This document shows positions 1-12,300 of a stretch of DNA of 64,000 bases, piece after piece (position 1 is the stretch's first letter; each line of letters opens with the position of its first letter). A program made the translations under genes and the position numbers. The notes beneath the pieces were generated by a model. That model had not been told where the DNA came from and ran no database searches. It saw only the letters and a list, made by a program, of their open reading frames with translations. This DNA comes from Pontederia crassipes (lineage: Eukaryota; Streptophyta; Magnoliopsida; Commelinales; Pontederiaceae): contig CM060190.1 in the NCBI GenBank assembly GCA_030549335.1, forward strand, positions 64,990,118 to 65,054,117, read 5' to 3'.

Positions 1-300
1 ATTTATTATTTTATAAAATTAAAGAATTATATGTAATTATTAATTTAAAATTTTAGATTTTATTAAAAAATAAGTTGTGTTGTAATATATTAATATTAGT
101 TTTGATTAATGTTTTTATATGCTACTAATATTATAATTTATGTAAACAAGTCATTAATGTCCAAATATAATATAAAGTATATTATTTAAAATTTTTCTAA
201 AACCAACCGAAAATTTTAATTAATTAAATTATATTATAATGAATATAATATAATATAATATAATATAATATAATATAATATAATATATTATATTATACTG
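1..300. repeat. AT-rich sequence with ATAAT microsatellite
   Basis: Very AT-rich sequence with no gene seen. Positions about 240-290 are a tandem run of the five-base unit ATAAT. It may be intergenic or the inside of an element that starts left of the window. Confidence 0.7.
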
Positions 301-391
301 AAAATTTTTCAACTAGGGGAGGCGAAGGAAGGACTAGCGATAGACCAGTAGTAAGATTGGGAAAACAGCGTAGCGGAGGAAAAATAATGGC

Positions 392-889
392 TCACAAAAT
401 TTTGGAAAGTGCGAGGAGAGAAGAAGTGCATTGCCTAAATCTCATATTCCATTTTCCACAGAAGCTTTCTTTCTTTTTACTATGCAAGCAAGCCGAGGGG
501 AGGGGGGAGGGGTGAGGAAAGCGACGGAGATGATGGATGGGAACTCCTACTCTGACTATAGTTGAGATCTCTAAGCAGGATTTTCGGTCATCTATCTCCC
601 CTAGCTTGTAGGGTCGGGCGATGCTACAGGCCAAGGGAGTTTCGAAGATTTCTTGAGGCGAATGCATTGGGACTGCTGCCTTTTTGCATAAGAAAACCTT
701 GTCTTCGACAATTTCAGAGCGATTGAGGTCACGCCAGGCAAGTGTTAAGGACAGGGAGCTATGTAACGTGTTTAGTAGTTCCCCAACCAGCTTTCTCCTC
801 GAGAAAGCCTTCATGAAAGTAAAGGAAAAGGGTTTGAAGGCGGATCTCTGGTGAGAGGTCGGAACCAGCAAACCAAACAGAGGCATCAT
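392..889 (-). CDS. Unrecognised open frame, 165 residues
   Basis: An uninterrupted 165-codon frame sits on the minus strand in a stretch of clearly higher GC than its AT-rich surroundings. The start codon is ATG and the product is basic with no transmembrane segment or motif I recognise. It could be the first exon of a gene that continues left of the window, a captured gene fragment, or chance. Phrases such as EDKVFLCKKAAVP look protein-like, but no family could be named. A hAT-type element begins about 90 bases upstream of its start. Function unknown. Confidence 0.2.
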   Translation of the reverse strand: MMPLFGLLVPTSHQRSAFKPFSFTFMKAFSRRKLVGELLNTLHSSLSLTLAWRDLNRSEIVEDKVFLCKKAAVPMHSPQEIFETPLACSIARPYKLGEIDDRKSCLEISTIVRVGVPIHHLRRFPHPSPLPSACLHSKKKESFCGKWNMRFRQCTSSLLALSKIL

Positions 890-976
890 GCAGCATCACA
901 TGCAAACTTTTAGGATTTTAGTTTGGTTCCTTTTCCCATCCAATCTCAGCCATCTATGTAAAGTTGAACGAGCAAT

Positions 977-1782
977 CAAGGTTGTCAAGATCGCTTTTCA
1001 AGGTAAGATCGAGAGAGGTCCGGAGGATCGAGGATCGTAAGATCCTACCTTCTGAATAAAAAATATATTTTAAAAATATATAATAATGATAATAATAATA
1101 GTAGCAATAATAATCATTATTTAATATTTTACTCTCAATATCTACGTTATACTTAATTTGTAACTTTCATGGACTACATAACAATATAGAAAATTAGAAA
1201 TTAAGATAAACTAATTATGATAATTAACAATGGTAAATCAGTTTTCTCATTTGAATATAAATAAATAAATAAACTTTTGTTTTCTAAATATCACTTTTTA
1301 CATAAATTTATTAATTATAATATATCACTCATAAAAAATGAATGGAGAAATGAAGAGGGAGAGAATGGAGAGGAACTTAACCTAATTCCTTGCTAATTTT
1401 TATTCTTAATATTCTATTTTATTTTTAAAAAATAAATTTTAATAAATAAAATCATAATATGATAGTCAGAGAAAGTTACCTTCTTTGTTGTCAATTTTTA
1501 ACTTTTAATATTCTATTTTATTTAAAAAAATTTCTCAATAAAAAATTAATTAAAAAATAAAAAATAATAAAAATCACATGATAAATAAGATCTTACGATC
1601 GATCATTATACGATCTTACATTTACGATTCCCAAACTGAAATCAGGATCGCTTGCCCACTTGCCCACTATTAAATTATAAGATCTTACGATCTTGCAAGC
1701 GATCCTGATAATCTTACGAGCAATCATAACTCAAGTGTCAAAAAAAATTAACCTTTCATTCGCGATAGAACGAACAACCTTG
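977..1782. mobile_element. hAT-type non-autonomous element, 806 bp
   Basis: The ends are inverted: CAAGGTTGT at 977-985 and ACAACCTTG at 1774-1782. They are flanked by near-identical 8-bp direct repeats, cgagcaat (969-976) and ctagcaat (1783-1790), 7 of 8 matching. An 8-bp target duplication is the hAT hallmark. The interior is AT-rich with no transposase. Subterminal parts are rich in the words GATCTTACGATC and AAGATCGC in both orientations. A similar element lies at 48444-49643. Confidence 0.6.
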
Positions 1783-1826
1783 CTAGCAATCATAACTTAA
1801 GTGTCAACAAAATTTAACCTTTCGAA
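1718..1826. repeat. Imperfect direct repeat across the hAT right end
   Basis: Two copies of a roughly 42-bp sequence starting GCAATCATAACT lie at about 1719-1760 and 1785-1826, each running into AACCTTTC. The second copy begins in the right target duplication of the hAT-type element. This means the element's right end lies between two copies of a locally repeated sequence. Confidence 0.5.
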
Positions 1827-1958
1827 CGATCATGCGACCACCGCTCTACACCTTTGTGTTGAGCGACTACTTTACGTATCCATTTTTTCCTTCACCAACC
1901 CGCTAAAATGGGGAAAAAAAAACAAAGTTGTTTGCGACATGAATTTGCTTAGTTCGAC

Positions 1959-2005
1959 TTGGGCCACATGCCAAACACTGCCTATTATTGTGGGCCTAGG
2001 GTTTT
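1959..2005 (+). promoter_or_regulatory. NSN1 promoter: Site II motifs plus telo-box
   Basis: Two Site II type motifs are visible, TTGGGCC at 1959-1965 and TGGGCC at 1991-1996. The second is followed at once by TAGGGTTTT (1997-2005), a telo-box on the opposite strand. Site II with telo-box is known as the signature of plant ribosomal-protein and ribosome-biogenesis promoters, which fits the nucleolar GTPase gene downstream. The transcription start was not determined. Confidence 0.6.
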
Positions 2006-2359
2006 GATCTCGGCCATTGGATCAAGAATCCAATTGTTCAAATTTAGTGTCGCAGAAATAAAACAAAAGAGAAACCCCCTTCTCTGTCTTCCGGTCGTTC
2101 TGCGGCAAATCAGCAAGCCGCCGCCGCCGCCTCCCTGATTTCTCCTCCTCCTGCTGCTCGACGGGTTCACTATCCTCCCCATCTCGTCCTTGGACTCCAG
2201 TACAGGCATCCTTATCATTGCCCCTTGCCCCGGCACAACCCAGTCGCTGTTGCTACCTTGCTGCGCTTCGCCACGCGTGGCCTGTGCACTTTATCTCCCG
2301 CCTATTCCGTATCCTGCTCACGGACGCTGAAAAGTCTCTTCGACGAATGAGTGCGGAAG

Positions 2360-2710
2360 GTAATGTTTATTCGTTCTCTTATGTCCCATTCATCCTCGAG
2401 TCACTGGCATTTCCATGATTGTTCCAAGTTCTCGATTTTATGACGCTCGAAATTTCTTCTGTAGTATTAGAAATCTCCTTTTGAATGGTCTTATAAGAAT
2501 AAACAAGGATTTCGCATACATCTCTATTAAACGGGGTTTCTGAGCAGTAAAGTTACCATCTTTTTAATCATATGGATGTTGATATTATAACTGAAAGTAC
2601 CTTCGAATTTGATTGTTAAACGCAAGAACATTATCGTTTTTTACTTTCCGTAGAGTAAGAAATATGAATTAAGAGACTGATTTGTTGTCATATTTTTCCC
2701 TGTAGTGCAG
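2360..2710 (+). other. NSN1: Probable 5'-UTR intron of NSN1
   Basis: A good donor, GCGGAAG followed by GTAATG, lies at 2360. Acceptors TGTAG and TGCAG lie at about 2705-2710, 50 bases before the NSN1 start codon. The GC-rich segment at about 2040-2359 would then be a non-coding leader exon. This is inferred from splice consensus only. Confidence 0.45.
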
Positions 2711-2759
2711 TTTGCTAATTATTTCGAGGGATTCCGTTTGTTAAGTTGAAGCAGCAAAC

Positions 2760-5700
2760 ATGGTTAAGAAGAGCAAAAGTAAGTTCCCAAGATAAATTGA
2801 TGCTATTCTTGTTTTCTTGCACGTCCTAGCTACTTTGATATTTTTAACTAATTGCGGATTCTAACTTAGAGAGCAAGAGCAAGAGGGTGTCCTTGAAGCA
2901 GAAGTACAAGGTAATAAGGAAGGTAAAGGAGCACCATAAAAAAAAGGCAAAGGAGGCAAAGAAGATGGGGCTGAACAAGAGAAAGAAGGTGGAGAAGGAT
3001 CCTGGAATTCCCAATGACTGGCCCTTCAAGGAACAAGAACTGAAAGCACTCGAGGCTCGTAGAGCTCGAGGTATTGAGGAATTGGAGCAGAAAAAAGCTG
3101 CTAAAAAGGAGAGGGTAATTTTCTTTTTTGTTTAATTTTATGAATAAATACCGAATTTGAAGACATTACATATGCTCCTTTAATGTGTATATCAATTTGA
3201 GTCGAGCCGATGTTCATTGTGCTTGACAGTCTAAAAAACGAAAAATGGGTTTACCTGAGGATGATGTTGCAAACTTGGCCTCCATAGCAGCTGAGAAAGA
3301 GCATGATTTCGCAAATAAGAGAATCACGGAAGGAGCCACAGCTACATCAAGAAATCAAGGTGAATTGGCAGATAGAATGATCATTGATGTCGTTCTTTAT
3401 GATTATTATATTAACTATTTGTACCCAGTAATTAAAATCTAAACTTGTGAATCATTTCTGATTGACCACAAAAATACCATAGATCATTCTGAAAGAGCAT
3501 TCTACAAGGAGTTAGTAAAAGTTGTAGAAGCATCAGATGTGATAGTGGAGGTTCTTGATGCACGAGATCCACTTGGTACACGATCATCAGATCTGGAAAA
3601 GATGGTATTGAAGGCAGATCCCAACAAACGAATTATTCTTCTTCTGAATAAAATAGGTACATTTAAATATTATTGCTGAGTCATTTCTGTAGTTTAAACT
3701 TGCACAAGTAGTTCTGTGACCGCTTATTTATTTTGGGAATTAAAATTTTATTTATTTCTCATAAAGCTAATGTTTATGCCATGGAATTCTTTTGTTGGAG
3801 GCCTTTTTTATCCTTTACAATTTTCTTCAATAAAACAGATCTTGTTCCAAAGGAAGCAGTTGAGAAGTGGCTCAAGTATCTCAGACAGGAGTTTCCCGCA
3901 GTGGCATTCAAGTGTAGTACTCAAGAGCAAAGATCAAATTTAGGTCGGAAACCTTCGAAAGCTACAAAGCTGAGCAATATTCCACAAACAAGTGATTGCC
4001 TTGGAGCAGACAACCTTATAAAGTTGTTGAAGAATTATTCCAGAAGTCATGAGGTAAATTTTCCATTCACAATGTGTTTCTGGAATTTTTTCAGAGGCAT
4101 GAATCTGTATGATAGGGTTATTCCATCCATTAAATGAAATACCTTGCATGGACTCTGATCGGAAGTTTTCACTATTCATGGTACTATCCTATGTCTCCTA
4201 TGGTCATATGTTTCTGTGACATAGTTTATTTGTATGGAAAATAGATCATACTTGTCATATGTTGTGAGGTAATTTGTTTTATGATATCCTTCTAAAAAAA
4301 TGTTTTGTTATATGACTTTAAGATATATCTGTATTTCCTGAATGTCATTGCCACTTTCTTTAGCATGTACATCTGCTTTAAGTTTTTTTCACCATATAAT
4401 GTCAATAATTATTGAGGCTATGAATGTGAAATGGTTTTTTTAATGCTATTTAAACTTACTGCTTGGGAGTAGAATATTAGACTCTAAGGGAGCTTTTGCC
4501 GATATACCCACCACTAAGGAATGCAAATTTGCATGATAATGCTCCTTTTCCCAAGTTGCCATATCTGCAAATAGATGCAATATCTTTCAGAACACTGATG
4601 CAGTCAGCAACTATTCTGTTATAGGGGAAAAAAAAGAAACAAGATGTACATATTGCTATTTACAAACAAATTTCTTCCCTGAAGCAAGTTTTTATGTCTT
4701 CTGTACTACATTAAAAATCTGAACCATTGTTTTTACTCTTAATTTTTTGCTCATCTTTTAGCTTTATTGTTTTTATTCAGTTCTGCATATTATGCCTTCT
4801 AACCTCATGTAGGGATCCTCGTGTCAAAGTTGCCATCCACAATTGCTTATCCCATGTTGTTCGAAGTAATCCTTGCCTTTGATATTTGATATTCATTTGT
4901 GATTTGATTTTGTAGTTCCCATTTGTTTGGGAAGAAGTCCTAGATTAAGGCCGTCCCCACCTTTTAGCTAAACAGTTTTAGTTTTGGGTCCCACTGCATT
5001 TATTGATGAATAGAAAAAGGAGTGAGATTATTATGTTTATGTTGTTGGCAAGAACAGCCTGCTCGTCATGGATCAGGACTTTGAGAATATCCGCCGACTC
5101 ACTAACATAGCAACCAAATGGAGTTTGTAGTTATAACTGCATTTATGATACCTACACAAGTCAATGTTTCTTTCATTTTTTTACATTAGTTAGTTTTCTA
5201 TATCTGTTTGTTGATTGTCCTATTTCCCAATTGTTGTTTGTTTTGAGATTTGATAGTGGTCTGTTTCTGTTTTAAAATCCTCGTAATGTTCAATACGATT
5301 CAACAGATTAAATTGTCAATTACTGTGGGTATTGTTGGACTTCCCAATGTTGGTAAGAGCAGCTTGATCAATAGCTTGAAGAGATCACATGTCGCAAATG
5401 TTGGTGCCACTCCGGGACTTACCAGGTCAATGCAAGAAATTCAATTGGATAAACATGTAAAACTATTGGACTGCCCTGGTGTCGTGATGCTGAAATCCAA
5501 TGACAATGATTCTTCTGTAGCTCTCCGTAACTGCAAAAGAATTGAAAAGCTAGATGATCCAGTCACTCCAGGTAAATCTGAAGATGTTAGTTCATATTAT
5601 TCTGTTCTTCGATTGAAGTTCAAATCTTGTTCCATGTTCTGCAATTGTAAACTAGACAGGAACGGTGGGTGGCATAACATTTTTATAATGAAGTGATTGG

Positions 5701-8117
5701 CATTTAACATCTTACATCTGTAATCTTAACATATTGAATCTTGGGTTCTGTACGGAATCTTGTAGTTAAGGAGATACTCAAACTCTGCCCAGCAGAGAGG
5801 TTGATGTCTTTGTACAAAATGCCGAGCTTTGATTCAGTTGATGACTTCCTTCAGAAGTTGGCAACTATTCGGGGTCGACTAAAAAAAGGTGGAATAGTCG
5901 ATACAGATGCAGTGGCAAGGATTGTTCTGCATGATTGGAATGAGGGTACGGATCTCATATTTGATCTAATTTAACATTTTGGAATGAAGCTTACTTTGAT
6001 TCTACTTTGTTCAGGTAAAATACCATATTATACACTGCCCCCGAAGAGAGAACATGCAGAAAATATGGAAACAGTAATTGTTTCTGAATTTGGCAAAGAG
6101 TTTGACGTTGATGAAATTTATAAGAATGAAAATTCGTTTATTGAGAGCCTAAGATCAGTAGATGATTTTCGCGATATGGAAGTTCCTCCTGGTTCCCCCG
6201 TTAAATTTGATGAGAATATGTTGGAAGAGGTGTGGTCCTTATCCTCTTCTGTTCCCAGAATGCTCTTTTTCCTTGGAAAAATATGCCATTTAATTTCTGT
6301 TTCCGGAATAATTATTCTATAGTTCTGCAAGCTACAATTAAAATGTGAACCCAATTATCTGTAACATCCCTTAAAAATACCTCTATTGAGACTTCCCATC
6401 ACCAATCCCCTGTACTAGTGATACAAACTGAAAATACAATTAAAGAAAACTAGGATAACTATTATTAGTAGTAAAACTGCAAGAATCTTAAACACAATTA
6501 CTACTAATAACTTATCAATTCGAGATGACAAATCTCCATAAGTCCATATGGAGTGGACCAAATTCCAACTACATAAGTGATAAACACATTTCAAAAGGCT
6601 CCCCTTAATCTAAAACCCATGCATGTATTTATAACATGCAAATACAAATATAACTAACTACCCACTACTTTCTTAACTAGCCACTAACTCATACAATTTC
6701 TAACTACCCACTACTTAATTAACCAGCCACTAACTAATACAAAGTGGTATCTTATCAACTAGTCATACACAATGCTTTGTTTTACACCCTTGAAAAATTA
6801 TAATGTTATGCTTTTTTTGTGTTCCCAATTGTAGTCACCTGTCATCCATTTTAACTGTCATGCTCATGCATATTTTAATGTTTCTTCAAAATGATTATTT
6901 TACTTCTCTTTGGGTGCAAAATTATCTTGCATTTGTTCTCACCAAGTATGAATTTGAAAGACAATTCAATGAAGTTATCCTTGGTTTAGATGGATTTTTG
7001 CTTGAAAGGATGATTCATTTTCTTAGAATCCAGTTGAACCCACATTTTCCCTTATCCTCCTAGGATGTCTCTTTTAGTTCTTGACGTGCCTGCCTGACAT
7101 CCCAATTCATGAGATTGCCATATCATATAACTTATATTGCTTCTCCCATATTTTCGACTAACAACAGGGAGTTTACAATGAATTTATGAATGATAAAATT
7201 GCAAAAAGGCAAGGGAATGTAGGAACCTCATTAAGGAGTGCCAGAACCTCTTACAAACTAGTACAGGATGAACATTTTTCTAATTTTATAAATGCAACAA
7301 TCATAAAGGAGTAGGAACAATTTCGTTCTCTGAAGTTTTATCTTTTGTTGTCCTAGGTTTCTGTTTTCTGACCAATGTAGGAATCTCATCTTTTGCTTCT
7401 TTATTTCCTCAAAACATTTAGTGTTTGTTTGCTCTCTCCACCTTGTTTTTTGGCATACTGCATTTCATGATTTTTTTTCGTTATTCCTCGAAACTAGTTG
7501 GTCCTCTAAAATGTTTTTTTGAAATGAGAACCTTGAAAATGTTCTAACTAGTTATACCTTCTGTATGAATTCTGATCCTTTGGCTTTCCCTACTTGTGTA
7601 TTTGCGGCTGTATTAAGGGTTATTAGAAATCCCTCTCAAAAAAATGGTTATTAGAAATGAGAAAATAATGCACTAATGTACCCCAAACAAAAGACAATGC
7701 ATTATGGCTCATATCATCATAATCCTAATAAAACAAGTATATAATCTAGAATTTGCATTGACTTTTGCCTTTCAGGATAATTTGAACCAGAATGAAGTCT
7801 CTGCATCTCGTGAAGTTACAATGGCTTTTGATGATGGTAAAGATCCTAAAGAAGCAAAGCTTGACAAGCCCAGTGGGCAAAATGACAAGCTTTATACTGC
7901 TGAAGGCATATTAGATCCACGCAAAAGGAGAGCAGAGAAGAAAAAGAGGAAGGAGAAGAAAAGAAATTCAATGAACGACATGGATGCGGACTATGATTTC
8001 AAAGTGGATTATCATATGAGAGATCTGCCATCTGAGGATGAAACTGGTGATGGCGCAAGTGATGGTGAATGTAAAACTAATGAAGAGGCTCCCATGGACG
8101 GAGTTGAGTTGGATTGA
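2760..8117 (+). CDS. NSN1: NSN1, nucleostemin-like nucleolar GTPase
   Basis: Nine coding exons: 2760-2778, 2870-3114, 3230-3359, 3483-3656, 3839-4053, 5307-5571, 5766-5945, 6015-6229 and 7776-8117. They sum to 1785 nt (594 residues plus stop), about the size known for plant NSN1. The product has a lysine-rich N-terminus (MVKKSKKSKSKR, nucleolar targeting type). A circularly permuted GTPase domain follows, with G4 NKID at about 187-190 before G1 GLPNVGKSS (272-280) and G3 DCPG (316-319). The C-terminus is basic then acidic ([14 protein letters not shown], then a D/E-rich tail). The family works in the nucleolus in pre-60S ribosome assembly and is needed for growth and meristem and flower development. 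All introns are GT-AG. The last intron (6230-7775) is the longest. The gene is convergent with the WDR91 homologue and appears intact. Confidence 0.95.
4919..5121. mobile_element. Small MITE in NSN1 intron 5
   Basis: About 203 bp with inverted ends, CCATTTGTTTGG on the left and CAACCAAATGG on the right. It has the inner words ATTAAGGC and GGGTCCCACTG. A shorter element with matching ends and the same inner words lies at 50833-50959, so this is a dispersed family. No coding capacity. The target duplication is not clear. Confidence 0.45.
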
Positions 8118-9308
8118 GGAAATGAAAGGTGATGCTGGGTGACATGTTATTCATTCAACGGGGATTTTCCATGTTCCATGTCTTTTTGCCACGAAGTTGA
8201 GTTCAGCAAGCATTGTGATCAGGTCCACATCTAGTAACATGCTTGAAATTCTACTAATTCACAGTTTTGATTATTTTCTTCGCTCAAAATTCTTCGTAGT
8301 AGAACTTTTGTAATTGATAGTTGAAGGCTTCCAAGAATATTTATAGATTTCATTCTTCTGGGAATTAATATAAGCTAATGTTGGTAAATGAATCCTTTTA
8401 TAAGTGTTTGGTAATAATTTTATCGCCCAAAAATTGCCATTTGGACTATAAGCTAATGTAAGAATGTTGTGTACTTAAACTTTCGTTTTATTATTTTAAA
8501 ACTGATCATGCCCCTCGTCTGTTCCTTCCATTTTTATTCTCTGCTTTCAACTCTCTCCCCGACCTTTTACGTCTTTTTACTTAAAAGATAATTAGTTATC
8601 TATTAAAAGGAGTGCCAAAATTTCATTTGATAACTGCCAAAAGCTACTAAAGTGGTCCAGCGGCCGAGTCCTAATTGATGGAATACCTCCATTTAACTCT
8701 TTCCATCTTTTGTTCTCGCCCCTTCCACGTTCTTTCACAATATATTCAAATTGATATCGTCATATTTTTAAAACAATTATGAAAATTGACAAAATATTGA
8801 AGTATGCCTTGAATGCCAAATTGTGACAGGCTTCTTCTACTCTTCCCTCTATACGCTTCTCGATGTCGAAGTGTGCCGGTTGACAAAGTAACGTTAAGTT
8901 ATTATATGCACTACACATTTAGGAACCACGGGCTCACTCTCCCCAGTGTCTACCTTTTCTCCGGTTGTTAAGTTACTATGCTCCACCATCTCCTGAGTTT
9001 TCAGTATGGTGGAGAACGCTACACCAAACGGATGCAATCCACATAAACGTAACACGATTTCCTTGGTCATCTCGCAAAATTCTCAGATTAGGCTCCATAC
9101 AATTACAGAGAAAAGTGTTGCAAATTGTTCCGTCTTCGGCACAACAGAATATTTCACCCTTTTACCAAGAACAATGCACAACATTCTGTAAGGTTAGGAT
9201 CCACCACTCCAGTTGCAAAAACTATCAGCACATCCACCAGGGTGTGGGATATCATCAGCAAAGGAAAGTGGTGGATGATAGGCCTCCGAGGAATGACGAA
9301 CAGGTACT
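8118..9308. other. Convergent spacer between NSN1 and the WDR91 homologue
   Basis: Both genes end here, NSN1 on + and the WDR91 homologue on minus. Both 3'-UTRs must lie in this 1.2 kb. The first 300 bases resemble NSN1 trailer sequence and the rest is AT-rich. No further gene was seen. Confidence 0.5.
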
Positions 9309-12300
9309 TCAAACGACGGATGTCACTCGAACCGAATGGTCAGCAGATCCAGTTATAAAAATGGGTTGTGTTGGATGCCAATCCACACTTGTTATTGCAG
9401 CACTATGAGGCAGTGTCCGCAATCCGCTCATATGACCTTGCACCTGATGTAAATTTCCAGCGACGCATTAAATTCAATGTCAAATTAGGATCAACAAAAA
9501 GTGGTAAAAAAAGTCACTTTAAAGAGAAACCTAGTTACCTGGTAAATAGGGGATCTAACCAAGCCTGATGTCACCAACAACCTCTTGCCATTAGAATCCA
9601 ACGATATCTCATGCCGGCATGTCTTCAAGCTCTCTGGAAAGCAAAACCTATTGATGGGAAGATATGTCAATCCTGGAATTGCTGATGGATCCACAATGAA
9701 AACATTCACTTACAGCGATGAAAAAATAACTAGATCTTTTTCTTTGTTGATGAGAGTTGTTCAAAAAGTGTGGTTACATTAGGGAAAAAGCTACTGTTAA
9801 CCAGTATAAGATTTCCTCTGAAACATGAATTTACAGTTTAGATACGTGATCGACTCAAACTATGTTATGATGAGGAGGTTACCAAAAAACATAATAGAAC
9901 AGTCTAGAATGAAACACATAGAGCTACTAGCTTCGTTAGAGAGCCACAATAATCTTACCATCCTATAGATGTCTGGCGAGAGTGACCTAATGCCAAATGA
10001 ATAAGTATTTTTAGATAAGCCACTTCCAAACCATCAATTGTAGCCATGTCGATTTAAATAGTTTATATTGACCACGGATATTTGACAAAATTTGGCATTA
10101 GTACTCATAAACAACTTTACCATTGGTTTGCACCTCATTGAAGTTCAAGAATACAAAAGAAATGACGTCGGCGCTGGAGATTCTCGCGTCTTGGCGCAGG
10201 TCCAAGACTACGGGGTTCTTGTGGAAAGTTGATTTTGCCAAAGCGTATGACTCCATCTCCTGGCCATTTTTGTGGTTCTCTCTTCGTCGACGAGGTTTTC
10301 CGGAGAGGTGGGTCACTTGGATGAGAAGGTGTATATCGACGACATCTTTCTCGGTCCTTATCAATGGGCGTCCAGAGGGGGGCTGGGTGCAGCCTCGGAG
10401 GGGGGTCAGGCAGGTTTGCCCTCTTGCGCCAATGCTATTTGTTATTGCAGTGGATGCTCTGGCCAGGATTACCCTTGCCTCCTGCGCCTCTGGGGTTCTC
10501 TCCAGCTTCCGGGTTCCTGGTAATGCGGACATTCCTATCCTTCAATACGCCGATGACACTCTTTTTTTCATTGAAGGCTCCTGGCTGGCGGCACAGAGAC
10601 TGGCAGTTCTTGTTGGAATGTTCGGGGATCTCTCGGGTCTCAACATCAACTATGCCAAGTGCAGCTTCATTGGTTTCAATATGCCCATGCCCACGTGCCA
10701 GAACTGTGCTCGGACGTTGCGCTCTCCTATTGGCACTCTCCAGCTGTGGTACCTGGGTCTGCCGCTGACTGATAGACATGTTGCTTCAAAGGACTGGACA
10801 CCAGTAATCAAGAGGGTGGAGCAGCGCTTGACGGGATGGAGCTATAGGTTGCTATCCCAGGGTGGTCGGCTGATTCTGCTTCGTCATGTGCTTTCTGCTT
10901 TGCCTATCTATTTCATGACGGTTTTGAGAATCCCGCGGCAGGTTGAGCGCTCCATAAACTCTTTGAGAATGCGCTTCCTTTGGCAGACTAGTTCCGGTGG
11001 ACAGCGTGTGCCGCATCTTGTGTCCTCTGAGGTTGTTTGCCGACCCACTGTGGAGGGCGGCCTTGGCGTTCTCAACCTCCGTCGCATGAATACTGCCCTT
11101 CTCACTAGGTGGATTGTGCGCATTATGGGGCAAAAGCGGGATGTGTGGTCCTCTGTTTTCTATGCATGCTATGGCCACAACCTCAATTGGGACGCGAGAA
11201 TGATGGTGGACAATGGAGCTTCCTCTTTTTGGCGGGGGGTTGCGGAGGTCATGCCCCAGGTCCAGCAGTTCTTTCTGCCTACTCTGGGCAGGGGGTCTAA
11301 TTTCCTATTTTGGCAGGACAGCTGGTCGAGCATGAACCCCCTAGCGTTGGACTTCCCCAGACTATTTCAATTGGCATCCGATAGAAACCAGGGGGTGGCA
11401 GACTGCTGGTCTATCCATGATAGTAGTGGTAAGGGTACGTGGTTTCCAACTTTTTCTACGAATCTGTCTAATCAGAGGCTTCAGGAGTTGACCTTACTGC
11501 TGGGGCGGATCGCCCACAAGGTCCCTAACAATGATATGGAGGACGGCTGGCGGTGGAGATCGGATACATTCAGTGTGCGCGAGGCTTACTCCCTGCTTAG
11601 CGAGGACCATGGCAGTCAAAGTAATGAGTTCCTACTGACGTGTAGACTAATCTGGAAAGCAAGGGCCCCCCTCAAAGTGCAGTTCCTCTCTTGGCTGCTA
11701 CATCGAAAAAGAATCCTGACCAAGGTTTACAGATCGCGTTGGGCTGTTGGCACGGACACTTGCTGTCCACTGTGTGGACAGGCGGAGGAGGATACCGCCC
11801 ACTTGTTTTTTGGGTGCTCGATGGCCCGACAGATCTGGACAGAGGCAAATATTAGATGAATTGACTTTTCTTCGGAGATGTCTTTTTGGCGGTCTTTCTG
11901 CAATGGCTGCAGAAACCTTCATCAATGCGTTTACATCTCCAGGCATCAGAGGGCTCGTCCTTTGGCCTACATTTGGGCCATTTGGTTGCAACGGAATGAC
12001 ACCATATTTCGTAATGGACGTGTTTATGCTGAGAATGTTGGCGTCCATGCTAAGGCGATTTTTTTGGAATGGAAAAAGTATCTGTAATGTCGTTTAAATT
12101 GTAATCTGGTGGAGATTCTTTTCACCTGTGTTTCGCGTTTGATTCCTATGTTGCTGTAACTCTCTTTTACATCAATGAAACTTGGATGACTACCCTCTTG
12201 CTAGTCATCCTTTCTTGTTTCAAAAAAAAGAAAAAAAGGAGGAGGCACATGGTACTCGTAAACAACTTTATCAATGCAAGATTTCCACCTCATCGAAGTT

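Noticed and set aside
3716..4137. Open frames that start inside NSN1 introns
   Set aside because: They are intron read-through extensions of the true NSN1 exons at 3839-4053.
10272..11300. Several open frames overlapping the LINE in other frames and on the minus strand
   Set aside because: They are shadows of the reverse transcriptase frame, with no family features of their own.
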